In this document: piece after piece, positions 21,774 to 31,752 of the stretch
Numbering within the stretch: position 1 is the stretch's first letter
How the letters are laid out: every line of letters starts with the position of its first letter
Notes under the pieces: model-generated
Database searches by the model: none
Told to the model about the DNA's origin: nothing
Seen by the model: only the letters and a program-made list of their open reading frames with translations
Translations under genes and position numbers: made by a program
Assembly: GCA_903877095.1 (NCBI GenBank)
Contig: CAIRCP010000170.1
Coordinates: 1-39,129 of the forward strand
DNA length: 39,129 nucleotides
From: an uncultured Actinomycetes bacterium
GTDB taxonomy: Bacteria; Actinomycetota; Actinomycetes; Mycobacteriales; Mycobacteriaceae
Direction of reading: 5' to 3'

Positions 21774-23108
21774 TCAGCCCGCGATGGCCCGAAGTTGTTT
21801 CGGCAGTGAGCGTTTCGAGCGGTACGGCCCGAGCACCGCGGCGCCGAACCGGCCGGACAGAACTTTGCGTGCGACGGCGTTGACGTCCTCGACGGTCACC
21901 TCGTCGATGCGCCGCAGGGTGCTGGCCAGGCTGCGGTACTCGCCGTAGTTGAGTTCGCTGCGACCCAGGCGGTTCATCCGCGAGGCGGAGTCCTCCAGGC
22001 CCAGCAGCAGCCCACCGCGCAGGGAGCCCTTGGCGATCCGGCACTCGTCGTCGGTAATGCCTTCGCGGGCAACGGTTTCCAGAACCTCCGCCGCCAGGCG
22101 TACCACCTCGTCGAAGCGCTCCGGTAGACAGCCGGCGTACACCGAGAAGGACCCGCTGTCGGCGAACGCGTCGACCCCGGAGTACACCGAATACGCCAGT
22201 CCGCGGGTCTCCCTGATCTGCTGGAACAGCCGCGAACTCAAGCCGCCGCCTAGCGCGGTGTTCAGCACCGAGAGCGCCCAACGCTGCTGCCAGTGCCGGC
22301 CGGGCACCCGCACGCCGAGGGTGAGGTGGGTCTGCTCACAGTCGCGACCGATCAGCGTGAGCTCCGGCCCGCCGGGCAGCCGACCGGCACCCTTGCGCGG
22401 GGGCAATGGCTTGCGGCCCCTGACCAGCCGGGCGCCGAAGTACGCCCGCGCCAGCGCGACCACGTGGGCGTGGTCGATGTTCCCGGCGACCGCCAGCACC
22501 ATGCGCTCGGGGATGTAGCGGCGGCTGTGGAAAGAGTGCAACTGCTGTCGGGTCATCGACGACACCGATTCGACGCTGCCGATCACCGGGCGGCCCACCG
22601 GGTGGTCGCCGAACATCGCCGACAGGAATACGTCGCCCAGAGTGTCCTCGGGATCGTCGTCGCGCATGGCGATCTCTTCGAGCACCACATCACGCTCGAG
22701 TTCCACGTCAGCGGGCGCGCAAACCCCGTTGAGAACGACGTCGGCGACCAGGTCGACCGCCATCTCCAGGTCGTCGTCGAGCACATGCGCGTAGTAGCAG
22801 GTGTGCTCCTTGGAGGTGAACGCGTTCAGTTCGCCGCCGACGGCGTCGACCGCCTGCGCGATACCGACCGAGGTCCGTGTCGGGGTCGCCTTGAACAGCA
22901 GATGCTCAAGGAAGTGCGCAGCCCCGGCGACCGTCGGCCCCTCGTCGCGGGACCCGACGTTGACCCAGAGGCCGACCGAGGCCGACCGTACCGACGGCAC
23001 ATACTCGGTGACCACGCGCAGGCCACCGGGCAGAACTGTGCGCCGGACGGTCGAACCCTCGTCGGCCGCCGAAGCTGCGCGGCGGTTAGCTGTCGGCGGT
23101 CGCGGCAT
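21774..23108 (-). CDS. pepR: Zinc protease, M16 family (PepR)
   Basis: A 444-residue M16B-type metallopeptidase, orthologue of Rv2782c. The inverted zinc motif HFLEH (His65, Glu68, His69) is present, as is the C-terminal partner domain region ([40 protein letters not shown]). ATG 23108 gives [10 protein letters not shown], closely matching my recollection of the M. tuberculosis start; the frame continues upstream but overlaps pnp coding. The gene overlaps the pnp 3' end by 23 bases. Coupling to pnp is conserved in actinobacteria. A role in protein processing at the envelope or cytosol is not defined. Confidence 0.93.
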   Translation of the reverse strand: MPRPPTANRRAASAADEGSTVRRTVLPGGLRVVTEYVPSVRSASVGLWVNVGSRDEGPTVAGAAHFLEHLLFKATPTRTSVGIAQAVDAVGGELNAFTSKEHTCYYAHVLDDDLEMAVDLVADVVLNGVCAPADVELERDVVLEEIAMRDDDPEDTLGDVFLSAMFGDHPVGRPVIGSVESVSSMTRQQLHSFHSRRYIPERMVLAVAGNIDHAHVVALARAYFGARLVRGRKPLPPRKGAGRLPGGPELTLIGRDCEQTHLTLGVRVPGRHWQQRWALSVLNTALGGGLSSRLFQQIRETRGLAYSVYSGVDAFADSGSFSVYAGCLPERFDEVVRLAAEVLETVAREGITDDECRIAKGSLRGGLLLGLEDSASRMNRLGRSELNYGEYRSLASTLRRIDEVTVEDVNAVARKVLSGRFGAAVLGPYRSKRSLPKQLRAIAG

Positions 23109-25329
23109 CGGCCAGCGCCGGTGCGGCATCCCCGGCGGCGGCGTCGCTCTCGTCGGCCACCGGGACCAGCGAGATCTTGCCGCGGTTGTCGATGTCGGCG
23201 ATCTCCACCCGCAACTTGTCACCGACCTTGACCACATCCTCGACCTTGGCGACCCGCTTGCCCTTGCCGAGTTTGGAGATGTGCACCAAGCCGTCGCGGC
23301 CGGGCAGCAGCGAGACGAACGCGCCGAAGTCGGTGGTCTTGACGACGGTTCCGAGGAACCGCTCGCCGACCTTGGGCAGCTGCGGGTTGGCGATCGCGTT
23401 GATCATGTCGATCGCCGCCTGAGCCGACGGACCGTCGGTGGCGCCGACGAACACCGTGCCGTCGTCCTCGATGGAGATCGAGGCGCCGGTCTGCTCGGTG
23501 ATCGAGTTGATCATCTTGCCCTTGGGTCCGATGACCTCGCCGATCTTGTCCATCGGGATCTTGATGGCGGTGACGCGCGGGGCGTACGGGCTCATCTCGT
23601 CGGGGGCGTCGATGGCCTCGGCCATCACCTCCAGGATCGCCAGGCGGGCGTCCTTGGCCTGCGCCAGCGCACCGGCCAGCACCGACGACGGAATGCCGTC
23701 GAGCTTGGTGTCCAACTGCAGGGCCGTGACGAACGCCTTGGTGCCGGCGACCTTGAAGTCCATGTCGCCGAACGCGTCCTCGGCGCCGAGGATGTCGGTC
23801 AGTGCGACGTAACGGGTTTCCCCGTTGACCTCGTCGGACACCAGACCCATGGCGATACCGGCCACCGGAGCCTTCAGCGGCACGCCCGCGTTCAGCAGCG
23901 ACAGCGTCGAGGCACACACCGAACCCATCGACGTCGAACCGTTGGAGCTCAACGCCTCCGACACCTGCCGGATCGCGTACGGGAACTCCTCGACGCTGGG
24001 CAGCACGGGCATCAGGGCCCGCTCGGCCAGGGCGCCGTGGCCGATCTCGCGGCGCTTGGGCGAGCCGACACGGCCGGTTTCACCGGTCGAGTACGGCGGG
24101 AAGTTGTAGTGGTGCATGTAGCGCTTGGACTTCTCCGGCCCCAGCGAGTCGATCTGCTGGGCCATCTTGACCATGTCCAGCGTGGTGACACCCATGATCT
24201 GGGTCTCGCCGCGCTGGAACAAAGCACTGCCGTGTGCCCGCGGGATGATCGCCACCTCGGCGCTCAGTGCGCGGATGTCGGTGATGCCGCGGCCGTCGAT
24301 GCGGAAATGATCAGTCAGGATGCGCTGGCGCACAAGCTTTTTGGTCAGCGAGCGATACGCCGCGCCGATCTCCTTCTCCCGGCCGGCGAAGTTCTCGGAC
24401 AGCCGGCCCAGGACCTCGGCCTTGATCTCGTCGGTGCGGTCGTTGCGTTCCTGCTTGCCCGCGATGGTCAGCGCCTGCGCCAGCGACTCGCCGGCCGTGT
24501 CGGCGACCGCGGTGTAGACGTCGTCGGCGTACTCCGGGAACACCGGGTAGTCGGCGACCGGCTTGGCGGCCTTCTCGGCCAGTTCGCGCTGGGCGTCGCA
24601 CAGGGCTGCGATGAACGGCTTGGCGGCCTCCAGGCCTTCGGCAACCACGGTCTCGGTGGGGGCCTGGGCTCCGCCGGCCACCAGTTCGATGACCTTGTCG
24701 GTGGCCTCGGCCTCCACCATCATGATGGCGACGTCGTCAGCGGTCTTACGGCCGGCGACCACCATGTCGAACACGGCGCCCTCGAGCTGCTCGACGGTCG
24801 GGAACGCCACCCACTGGGTCCCGATCAGAGCGACCCGCACGCCGCCGACCGGGCCGGAGAACGGCAGGCCGGCGATCTGGGTCGACGCCGATGCCGCGTT
24901 GATGGCCAGCACGTCGTAGAGATCGTTGGGATCCAGGCTCAGAATCGTCACCACGACCTGGATCTCGTTGCGCAGGCCGGACACGAACGTCGGACGCAGC
25001 GGCCGATCGATCAGCCGGCAGGTGAGGATCGCGTCGGTGGAGGGACGTCCCTCGCGGCGGAAGAACGAGCCGGGGATGCGGCCCGCGGCGTACATCCGCT
25101 CCTCGACGTCGATGGTCAGCGGGAAGAAGTCGAAATGCTCCTTGGGAGCCTTGCTGGCGGTGGTCGCCGACAGCAGCATGGTCTCGTCGTCGAGGTACGC
25201 GACCACGGCGCCGGCGGCCTGCTGGGCCAGCCGGCCGGTCTCGAATCGGATGGTGCGGGTGCCGAAGCTCCCGTTGTCGATGGTGGCGGTTGCTTCGAAG
25301 ACGCCTTCGTCGATTTCAGCGACAGACAT
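23086..25329 (-). CDS. pnp: Polynucleotide phosphorylase
   Basis: A 747-residue 3'-5' exoribonuclease/guanosine pentaphosphate synthetase (also called GpsI). Two RNase PH-like domains come first (about 15-240 and 350-590), with [20 protein letters not shown] in the first and the catalytic ICDAD-equivalent segment [20 protein letters not shown] in the second. Then come a KH domain ([20 protein letters not shown]) and an S1 domain ([20 protein letters not shown]). A short acidic tail ends the protein. It acts in RNA decay with other nucleases. No lppU gene separates it from rpsO, unlike in M. tuberculosis. A leader with perfect stem-loops precedes it and may mediate autoregulation. Confidence 0.97.
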   Translation of the reverse strand: MSVAEIDEGVFEATATIDNGSFGTRTIRFETGRLAQQAAGAVVAYLDDETMLLSATTASKAPKEHFDFFPLTIDVEERMYAAGRIPGSFFRREGRPSTDAILTCRLIDRPLRPTFVSGLRNEIQVVVTILSLDPNDLYDVLAINAASASTQIAGLPFSGPVGGVRVALIGTQWVAFPTVEQLEGAVFDMVVAGRKTADDVAIMMVEAEATDKVIELVAGGAQAPTETVVAEGLEAAKPFIAALCDAQRELAEKAAKPVADYPVFPEYADDVYTAVADTAGESLAQALTIAGKQERNDRTDEIKAEVLGRLSENFAGREKEIGAAYRSLTKKLVRQRILTDHFRIDGRGITDIRALSAEVAIIPRAHGSALFQRGETQIMGVTTLDMVKMAQQIDSLGPEKSKRYMHHYNFPPYSTGETGRVGSPKRREIGHGALAERALMPVLPSVEEFPYAIRQVSEALSSNGSTSMGSVCASTLSLLNAGVPLKAPVAGIAMGLVSDEVNGETRYVALTDILGAEDAFGDMDFKVAGTKAFVTALQLDTKLDGIPSSVLAGALAQAKDARLAILEVMAEAIDAPDEMSPYAPRVTAIKIPMDKIGEVIGPKGKMINSITEQTGASISIEDDGTVFVGATDGPSAQAAIDMINAIANPQLPKVGERFLGTVVKTTDFGAFVSLLPGRDGLVHISKLGKGKRVAKVEDVVKVGDKLRVEIADIDNRGKISLVPVADESDAAAGDAAPALADAATADS

Positions 25330-25350
25330 AGCGGTCCGTACAGCCTTTCG

Positions 25351-25381
25351 TTCACTGTTGATTTAGCGCCGTCACAGTGAA
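25351..25381 (-). promoter_or_regulatory. Perfect 8-bp hairpin in the pnp leader
   Basis: TTCACTGT (25351-25358) and ACAGTGAA (25374-25381) form a perfect stem with a 15-base loop, 21 bases upstream of the pnp start. In enteric bacteria pnp is autoregulated through an RNase III-cut leader hairpin; this structure is in the right place for a comparable control, by inference only. Confidence 0.5.
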
Positions 25382-25413
25382 CCCGCCGATTGGCTACGGT
25401 CGTCGATCGAAGC

Positions 25414-25437
25414 TGCCGGGTGGAAGTCCTCCCGGCA
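25414..25437 (-). promoter_or_regulatory. GC-rich stem-loop between rpsO and pnp
   Basis: TGCCGGG (25414-25420) and CCCGGCA (25431-25437) pair perfectly over 7 bases with a 10-base loop. The rpsO-pnp gap (25330-25534, 205 bases) holds this and the 25351-25381 hairpin and no gene. It could be a partial terminator after rpsO or a processing site that separates the two mRNAs. No T-tract follows on the minus strand. Confidence 0.45.
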
Positions 25438-25534
25438 ACCACTACCGAAGACCGCCCGATCGGGCCAGGCCTCGCTGGGAGACGCATGTCGAAGGCCGCG
25501 GCGCGGCCGACGACCCCCTAATGTTACCCGACGC

Positions 25535-25804
25535 TCAGCGGCGCAGGCCCAGGCGTTCGATCAGCGAGCGGTAGCGCTGGACGTCGACCTGCGCCACGTA
25601 CTTGAGCAGCCGGCGACGACGGCCGACCAGCAGCAGCAGACCGCGGCGTGAGTGGTGGTCGTGCTTGTGCATCTTGAGGTGCTCGGTGAGATCGGAGATC
25701 CGCTTGGTCAGCATCGCCACCTGGGCCTCCGGCGAACCGGTGTCGGTGTCATGCAAGCCGTACTGGCCCAGAATTTCTTTCTTCTGTTCGGTGGTCAGCG
25801 CCAT
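25535..25804 (-). CDS. rpsO: 30S ribosomal protein S15
   Basis: The 89-residue S15 protein, full length and strongly conserved ([60 protein letters not shown]). It binds the central domain of 16S rRNA early in small-subunit assembly. The order ribF, rpsO, pnp on one strand is standard in bacteria. The 88-base space after ribF could hold its own promoter. Confidence 0.98.
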   Translation of the reverse strand: MALTTEQKKEILGQYGLHDTDTGSPEAQVAMLTKRISDLTEHLKMHKHDHHSRRGLLLLVGRRRRLLKYVAQVDVQRYRSLIERLGLRR

Positions 25805-25892
25805 GGGACTACTCCATCTGTTTCAGTGCCGCGAGGTGAACGAGGACGTGGCCGCCGCGGACTGCAGCACACGCCGCAGAAACTGTACCGGC

Positions 25893-26870
25893 TCAGGCTT
25901 GAGCGGCCAAAATGGTGCGGGCTTTCTCGGTGTCGCGGCCCATGGCGGTGATCAGCTTGTCGACCGACGCGAACTTCTCCTGGCCGCGGATGCGCGCGAC
26001 GAAGTCCACCGCGACGTGCTGCCCGTACAGATCGGCGGCGGCGTCGAGCACATAGGCCTCGACGGTGCGGGTCCGGCCGGAGAACGTCGGATTGGTGCCG
26101 ATCGAGACCGCGGCCGGGTAGCGCCGGCCGGGCAACACCGAGCCTGCCTCCGGTCCGTGGCCCAGAACCGTGAACCACCCGGCGTAGACGCCGTCGGCCG
26201 GGATGGCGGAGTGCATGGGCGGAGCGACGTTGGCGGTCGGGTAGCCCAATCCGCGGCCGCGCCCGTCACCGCGGACCACGACGCCCTCCACCCGGTGCGG
26301 GCGGCCCAGCGCCTCAGCCGCGGCGACGACGTCGCCGGCGTCGACACACGCCCGAATGTAGGTCGAGGAGAACGTGACGGAATCGGACTGGTGCTGATCG
26401 GCCACCAGCGACACCGACTCCACGGCGAATCCGAACCGCTCGCCCGCCTTACGCAGGGTCGCGACGTTGCCGCCCGCCTTCTTGCCGAAGGTGAAGTTCT
26501 CCCCCACCACCACGTCGAGGACGTGCAGGCGCTCCAGGAGCAGTTCATGGACGTAGCGCTCCGGGGTGAGCTTCATGAAGTCGCTAGTGAACGGCATGAC
26601 CAGGAACACGTCGATGCCCAGTTCCTCGGCCAGTTCGGCCCGGCGGGTGAGCGTCGTCAGTTGGGCGGGGTGACTGCCCGGGAATACGACCTCCATCGGG
26701 TGCGGATCGAAGGTCATCAGGACCGTCGGCACCCCGCGGGCCCGGCCCGAATTGACCGCCCGGGCGATGAGTTCGGCGTGGCCGCGGTGCACCCCGTCGA
26801 ACACCCCGATGGTCAGCACACAGCGACCCCAGTCGGACGGAATGTCGTCCTGCCCGCGCCAGCGCTCCAC
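25893..26870 (-). CDS. ribF: Bifunctional riboflavin kinase/FAD synthetase
   Basis: A 325-residue enzyme that turns riboflavin into FMN and then FAD. The N-terminal adenylyltransferase domain has VLTIGVFDGVHRGHAELIA (nucleotide-binding HxGH) and FTFGKKAGGNV. The C-terminal flavokinase domain has GRGRGLGYPTANV, ADGVYAGWF and the NPTFSGRTRTVEAYVLD strand. The start gives ERWRGQDDIPSDWGRC, which fits mycobacterial orthologues. It is divergent from the MmpL gene, with 135 bases between them. Confidence 0.97.
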   Translation of the reverse strand: MERWRGQDDIPSDWGRCVLTIGVFDGVHRGHAELIARAVNSGRARGVPTVLMTFDPHPMEVVFPGSHPAQLTTLTRRAELAEELGIDVFLVMPFTSDFMKLTPERYVHELLLERLHVLDVVVGENFTFGKKAGGNVATLRKAGERFGFAVESVSLVADQHQSDSVTFSSTYIRACVDAGDVVAAAEALGRPHRVEGVVVRGDGRGRGLGYPTANVAPPMHSAIPADGVYAGWFTVLGHGPEAGSVLPGRRYPAAVSIGTNPTFSGRTRTVEAYVLDAAADLYGQHVAVDFVARIRGQEKFASVDKLITAMGRDTEKARTILAAQA

Positions 26871-27005
26871 GGGTGCAAGCCTAACGACTCACAACGCTGA
26901 CGCCCGGCCGAGGGATTACCGGCGACCGACCCACCCGGGACGTCCCGGTCTGGGCCTATAGGGTCAAAGCTCGGCAGATGCCGGGCGGGTGACGGGGGAG
27001 TCAAC
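26871..27005. promoter_or_regulatory. Divergent ribF-mmpL promoter region
   Basis: This non-coding gap must hold promoters for both directions. On the plus strand TATAGGGT near 26956 is a weak -10 candidate, and GGGGGAG just before 27001 is the ribosome-binding site of the MmpL gene. I see no clear operator palindrome. Confidence 0.35.
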
Positions 27006-29342
27006 ATGTTGCACGGTGTCGCACGTCTGGCGACCGCGGCACCGCGGCGACTCGTGATTTCTGCCGCGTTGCTCACCCTGGCCTTGGCCGTCTTCGGTAT
27101 CCCTGTCGCCGAGAGCCTTTCCTCGGGCGGGTTCCAGGACCCGGCATCGGAATCAGCGCAGGCGGCCACACTCATGACCGGGAAACTGGGCCAGGGTGAC
27201 GTGCAGATGCTGGTGACCGTGGCGACCCCGAACGGCGTCGACAGCCCGGCCGCCCGAGCCGTCGGCACGGGGATCGTCGACACGCTGAGGAACTCGCCCT
27301 ACGTGGTCAACGTGACCTCGCCGTGGACGGTGCCACCGGCGGCCGCAGCCGGTTTGGTCAGCACAGACCGCACTGTCGGGCTGATCACGGCCGGGATCAC
27401 CGGCGACGAGAGCGATCAGCAGACCCGCGCCAGGGAACTCTCCGCGCAGGTGAGCGGGGACCGCGACGGAGTGGTGGTGCGAACCGGTGGCCTGGCCATG
27501 CTCGGTGTGCAGTTCACCGAGCAGTCCCAGCGGGACCTGGTGATCATGGAGTCGATCGCGATTCCGCTGAGCTTCGTGGTGCTGGTGTGGGTGTTCGGCG
27601 GTCTGCTGGCCGCCGCGCTTCCGGTGGCCGTCGGTGGAATGGCCATCGTCGGCGCCCTGGCAGCGCTGCGGGTGGTCGCGTTCTTCACCGAGGTGTCGAT
27701 CTTCGCCCTGAACCTGGCCGTCGCGTTGGGGCTGGCGTTGGCCATCGACTACACGCTGCTGATGATCAGCCGGTTCCGCGAAGAGTTGGGCGGTGGCGCC
27801 GACCATGACGCCGCGCTGAGGGCCATGATGGGCACCGCGGGTCGCACCGTGGTGTTCTCCGCCACGACGGTCGCGCTGTCGATGTCGGTGATGGCGCTTT
27901 TCCCGATGCACTTCCTGAAGTCCTTCGCCTATGCAGGCGTCGCGACCGTCGGATTCGCCGCACTCGCCGCTCTGGTGGTGACCCCCGCCGCGCTGGTCCT
28001 CCTTGACCACCGACTCGATGCCTTGGACGTGCGGCACCTCGTCCGCCGGGTCATCGGACGGCCCGAGGCCGCACGCCGGGTCATCGGACGGCCCCAGCCC
28101 GCAACGAAGCCCGCCGGGCAGATGTTCTGGTACCGCTGGACCAAGTCCGTTCTGGACAGGGCGGTGCCGCTCGGTCTGGCCGGCGTCACCCTGCTGGCCG
28201 TTCTCGGCCTGCCGTTTCTGGGCGTCCGGTGGGGATATCCCGATGACCGGGCGCTGCCGACGTCGTTGTCCGCCCGGCAGGTCGGCGACGCCTTGCGGAC
28301 CGAATTCGCCAACAATTCAGAGGCGGCGGTCACCGTCGTCTTCCCCGACGCCCAGGGCCTGACCCGCGACCAACTCGATGGGTATGCGGCCGAGCTGTCC
28401 CGGGTGCCTGAGGTCACCAGCGTCTCGGTCCCTTCCGGCACGTTCACCGCCGGCGCGGCCGCCGGACCCCCGTCGGCTCCCACCGGGATGGCGAACGGCA
28501 GCGCCTTCCTCACCGCCGACAGCGCCGCCCCGCTGTTCTCTGACCGATCAGAGGCCCAGCTCCGCAGTTTGCATGCGGTGCCGGCCCCCGTCCCGGTCTT
28601 GTTCACCGGCATGGCCCAGATCAACCGGGACAGCGTCGACGCCATCACCTCGACGTTGCCGGCGGTTCTCAGCCTGATCGCCGTCATCATGTTCGTACTG
28701 TTGTTCCTGCTCACCGGCAGCGTCGTGATACCGCTGAAAGCATTGGCGCTCAACATCCTTTCCCTCAGCGCGACGTTCGGCGCGATGGTGTGGATCTTCC
28801 AGGAGGGTCATCTGGGCGGCCTCGGCACGACCGCCAGCGGGACACTGGTCGCCAACATTCCCGTACTGCTGTTCTGCATCGCCTTCGGCCTGTCGATGGA
28901 CTACGAGGTCTTCCTGGTCTCCCGGATTCGGGAGTACTGGCTGGCCTCCAGATCGGGCCGGGCATCAGCATCGGAAAGTCAGATCAGGCCCGACCCAGCC
29001 CGGGCCAACGCGGACAACGACGAAGCCGTGGCATTGGGCATCGCCCATACCGGCCGAGTGGTGACCGCCGCCGCGCTGATCATGTCGATCTCGTTCGCGG
29101 CGCTGATCGCCGCCGATGTCGCCTTCATGCGGCTCTTCGGCCTCGGCCTGACGCTCGCGGTGCTCGCCGACGCCACATTGGTCCGGATGGTGCTGGTGCC
29201 CGCGTTCATGCATGTCGCGGGCCGATGGAACTGGTGGGCTCCACCCGGGTTGGTCCGGCTGCACGATCGCCTGGGCCTGCGCGAAAGCGGGCCGAACCCG
29301 AACCCGGACCCGCAACCGCTGCAGATGACGGCGCACCGGTGA
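27006..29342 (+). CDS. MmpL-family RND lipid/drug transporter
   Basis: A 778-residue inner-membrane protein with the MMPL/RND plan: one N-terminal membrane helix (RRLVISAALLTLALAVFGI), a first porter loop (about 35-180), helices 2-6 (about 180-340), a second pair of loops and helices 7-12 to about 740. The proton-relay Asp-Tyr pairs of RND lipid exporters are present in both halves (LAIDYTLLMISRFRE and LSMDYEVFLVSRIRE). A 10-residue tandem repeat (RRVIGRPEAA, RRVIGRPQPA) lies in the cytosolic linker. The C-terminus is short, without the long tail of MmpL3. Substrate is unknown. It overlaps the UbiA-type gene by GTGA, hinting at a shared isoprenoid or lipid product. Confidence 0.9.
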   Translation: MLHGVARLATAAPRRLVISAALLTLALAVFGIPVAESLSSGGFQDPASESAQAATLMTGKLGQGDVQMLVTVATPNGVDSPAARAVGTGIVDTLRNSPYVVNVTSPWTVPPAAAAGLVSTDRTVGLITAGITGDESDQQTRARELSAQVSGDRDGVVVRTGGLAMLGVQFTEQSQRDLVIMESIAIPLSFVVLVWVFGGLLAAALPVAVGGMAIVGALAALRVVAFFTEVSIFALNLAVALGLALAIDYTLLMISRFREELGGGADHDAALRAMMGTAGRTVVFSATTVALSMSVMALFPMHFLKSFAYAGVATVGFAALAALVVTPAALVLLDHRLDALDVRHLVRRVIGRPEAARRVIGRPQPATKPAGQMFWYRWTKSVLDRAVPLGLAGVTLLAVLGLPFLGVRWGYPDDRALPTSLSARQVGDALRTEFANNSEAAVTVVFPDAQGLTRDQLDGYAAELSRVPEVTSVSVPSGTFTAGAAAGPPSAPTGMANGSAFLTADSAAPLFSDRSEAQLRSLHAVPAPVPVLFTGMAQINRDSVDAITSTLPAVLSLIAVIMFVLLFLLTGSVVIPLKALALNILSLSATFGAMVWIFQEGHLGGLGTTASGTLVANIPVLLFCIAFGLSMDYEVFLVSRIREYWLASRSGRASASESQIRPDPARANADNDEAVALGIAHTGRVVTAAALIMSISFAALIAADVAFMRLFGLGLTLAVLADATLVRMVLVPAFMHVAGRWNWWAPPGLVRLHDRLGLRESGPNPNPDPQPLQMTAHR
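28044..28103 (+). repeat. 30-bp tandem duplication inside the MmpL gene
   Basis: Units 28044-28073 and 28074-28103 differ at only a few bases and encode RRVIGRPEAA and RRVIGRPQPA. The duplication is in frame and lies in the cytosolic linker between the two membrane halves. Confidence 0.8.
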
Positions 29343-30154
29343 TCAGGTCAGCCCAGGCGGGCGCACTGATCCGTGCCGCACACATCGAACCGACGCTCGC
29401 GGTGACGGTGCTCACCGCCCTGCTGGCCCGGGCCAGCGGGCTGGGTGCCGAACGGCTGGCCCTGGTGACGGCCGCGGTGTTCTGCGGACAGCTGGTGATC
29501 GGCTGGTCTAACGACCTGCTCGACGCCGGCCGTGACACCGCCGTTGGCCGCAGCGACAAACCCCTGGCGACGGGCGAGGTGACACCCAGGGCAGTGACGA
29601 TCGCCGCAGGCGTCGCCGCAGCAGCGGCGGTCGGGCTGTCCGCCAGCGTGGGATGGCGCAGCGCACTGGTCCACCTGGTGCTCGTCGTCGGCTCCGGAAT
29701 CGCCTATAACCTCGGTGTCAAGGCCACCGCGTGGTCGTGGCTCCCCTACGTCGTGGCTTTCGGTTCCCTTCCCGCGGTGGTGAGCCTTGCCGCATCGCCG
29801 CCCGGACCGCCCGTTGCCTGGGTCGCCGCTTCGAGCGCAGCCCTGGGCGCGGCGGCGCATTTCCTGAATACGCTGCCCGACCTTGCCGATGACGAATCCA
29901 CCGGGATCAGGGGGCTGCCGCACCGGATCGGCGGTCGGCGGTCCCAGGCGGTCGCCGCCGTCCTCTTGCTCGCGGCCTCGGTGGTCATCGTCCTGGGCCC
30001 GGCGGGACCACCGCCGCCGGTGGCCTGGGCCGGGCTGCTGCTGGCTGCAGGACTGGCCATCGGGGCGCTGACCGGATTTGGCCGCACGCCGTTTCGGTGC
30101 GGTGTCGCCATCGCGGGGGTCGATGTGATCCTGCTGGTGCTGGCCGCCGCCTGA
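29339..30154 (+). CDS. UbiA-family prenyltransferase
   Basis: A 271-residue polytopic membrane protein with about eight hydrophobic helices. It carries the two aspartate-rich motifs of UbiA enzymes: GWSNDLLDAGRDTAVGRSDK (about 54-73) and LNTLPDLADDESTG (about 178-191), which bind Mg2+ and the prenyl diphosphate. These enzymes attach isoprenoid chains to aromatic or sugar acceptors. The GTG start overlaps the MmpL stop (GTGA), so the two are cotranslated. The acceptor is unknown. This pair stands where M. tuberculosis has other genes between ribF and truB. Confidence 0.88.
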   Translation: MIRSAQAGALIRAAHIEPTLAVTVLTALLARASGLGAERLALVTAAVFCGQLVIGWSNDLLDAGRDTAVGRSDKPLATGEVTPRAVTIAAGVAAAAAVGLSASVGWRSALVHLVLVVGSGIAYNLGVKATAWSWLPYVVAFGSLPAVVSLAASPPGPPVAWVAASSAALGAAAHFLNTLPDLADDESTGIRGLPHRIGGRRSQAVAAVLLLAASVVIVLGPAGPPPPVAWAGLLLAAGLAIGALTGFGRTPFRCGVAIAGVDVILLVLAAA

Positions 30155-30166
30155 GCCGACCGCCAT

Positions 30167-31087
30167 TCACGACAGGCCACCCGGCAACGTCGCCGGACGG
30201 ATCACCACCAACGACTTGGTCTTGGCACCCCGATCCTCCAGCAGCGCGATCACCCGTCCCCCGGGATCGGTGGCAGCGTGGACGCCGTCGATTCCGGCGG
30301 CCGGCAATGGACGGCCGTGGGCGGCATCGACAGCATGGGCGCCGGTGATGTCGCGCCGCGGGAAAGCCGCCAGGCACGCGTCATCGAGGCTGTAGCTGAG
30401 CGCGGGACCGTCGGCGAGTTCCTCCAGCGTCCGGGCGTGGTCGAGTCCGTACTCGCCGACCCGTAGGCGCCGCAGGGCGGTGAGATGCCCGCCGACGCCC
30501 AGGCCGGCGCCGAGGTCACGGGCCAGCGCCCGGATGTAGGTGCCCGACGAGCAGTCCACCTCGACATCGAGATCAACGAAGCCGTCGACTCCGCCGGGGC
30601 CGCGGCACACCGACAGCACCACGAAGCGGGCGACGCGCACGGCGCGGGCCGCCAGTTCCACCTGCTCGCCTTCCCGGGCCAACTGATAGGCCCGCTTCCC
30701 GCCGACCTTGATCGCGCTGACCGACGACGGTCGCTGGGAGATCTCACCGCGCAGTGCCGCGACTCCGTCGGCGATTTGCTCGTCGGTAACCGCCGATGCG
30801 GGAATGTCTTGCAGCACTTCCCCTTCGGCGTCGTCGGTGGTGGTCGAGCGGCCCAGCCGAATCGTCGCCGAGTACGACTTCTCCGTCGCGGTGATCAACC
30901 CCAGGATCTTGGTGGCCCGCTCGATGCCGATCACCAGCACACCGGTCGCCATCGGATCCAGCGTGCCGGCGTGGCCGACCTTGCGGGTGCCGAAGATCCG
31001 CCGGCAGCGCGACACCACGTCGTGGCTGGTCATGCCGGCCGGTTTGTCGACGACGACGATGCCGGGCGGGGGCGCGTCAGGACTCAC
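30167..31087 (-). CDS. truB: tRNA pseudouridine-55 synthase
   Basis: A 306-residue enzyme making pseudouridine 55 in the T-loop of tRNAs. The catalytic aspartate is in [37 protein letters not shown] at the N-terminus and [15 protein letters not shown] are further family marks, followed by a C-terminal PUA-like region. GTG 31087 overlaps the pptT stop (GTGA) and is chosen over the longer frame, which only reads through pptT. Confidence 0.96.
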   Translation of the reverse strand: MSPDAPPPGIVVVDKPAGMTSHDVVSRCRRIFGTRKVGHAGTLDPMATGVLVIGIERATKILGLITATEKSYSATIRLGRSTTTDDAEGEVLQDIPASAVTDEQIADGVAALRGEISQRPSSVSAIKVGGKRAYQLAREGEQVELAARAVRVARFVVLSVCRGPGGVDGFVDLDVEVDCSSGTYIRALARDLGAGLGVGGHLTALRRLRVGEYGLDHARTLEELADGPALSYSLDDACLAAFPRRDITGAHAVDAAHGRPLPAAGIDGVHAATDPGGRVIALLEDRGAKTKSLVVIRPATLPGGLS

Positions 31088-31752
31088 AGCACGATCGCCG
31101 TCAGCGCCAAGCCCCGGGACACCGACCACCGGCCGGTCAACTCGCTCAGCGGCGGTCCCGAGCGTGCCGCGGGATCGATGAGGATCCGCGAGACGAACGT
31201 GCCGGTAGTCCCCGCGGAGTCCACGTCGAAGGTGATGTGCGCGTCCTCGAAGCCGAGCCAGCGCTGCGTGAGCGGGAACCACGCCTTGTAGGTCGCCTCC
31301 TTGGCGCAGAACAGAATCCGGTCCCAGTGCAGACCCGATGGCAGAGCAGCGATCTCATGCCGTTCGGCGGGCAGGCTGATCGCATTGAGCACACCGTCGG
31401 GCAGCACGCCGTGGGGTTCGGCATCGATGCCCACCGAGCGCACGGCGGTGGTGCGGCCGACCACCGCACCACGGTAACCCTCACAGTGGGTCAGACTTCC
31501 GACCAGGCCGTCGGGCCAGCGCGGTTCGCCCTTCTCCCCCTTGAGGATCGGGGATTCAGGCACCCCGAGCCGTCCCATCGCCAGCCGCGCACAGTGCCGA
31601 GCGGTGACGAATTCGTTGCGGCGCTTGGCAACCGCGCGGGCGATCAGCTCCTCTTCTTCAGGCAGCGGCGCCAAATCCGGCGGGTCGTGGTAGAGCTCGG
31701 CGGACACCAGGCCGTCGCGTTCGGGCAGCACGACCCGCATCAGGCCGCTCAT
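31084..31752 (-). CDS. pptT: 4'-Phosphopantetheinyl transferase PptT
   Basis: A 222-residue Sfp-type enzyme that moves phosphopantetheine from CoA onto carrier proteins of polyketide, siderophore and mycolate synthesis. The Mg2+/CoA-binding residues are in [12 protein letters not shown] and [15 protein letters not shown]; the N-terminus [20 protein letters not shown] is also typical. The ATG overlaps the stop of the upstream hydrolase gene (ATGA). In M. tuberculosis PptT is essential. It sits between its antagonist and truB in one operon. Confidence 0.96.
   Translation of the reverse strand: MSGLMRVVLPERDGLVSAELYHDPPDLAPLPEEEELIARAVAKRRNEFVTARHCARLAMGRLGVPESPILKGEKGEPRWPDGLVGSLTHCEGYRGAVVGRTTAVRSVGIDAEPHGVLPDGVLNAISLPAERHEIAALPSGLHWDRILFCAKEATYKAWFPLTQRWLGFEDAHITFDVDSAGTTGTFVSRILIDPAARSGPPLSELTGRWSVSRGLALTAIVL

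Noticed and set aside
22801..25380. An 859-codon plus-strand frame opposite pnp and pepR
   Set aside because: It is the mirror of strongly conserved coding sequence in GC-rich DNA, has no domain likeness and is rich in His, Gly, Arg and Asp, as such shadows are.
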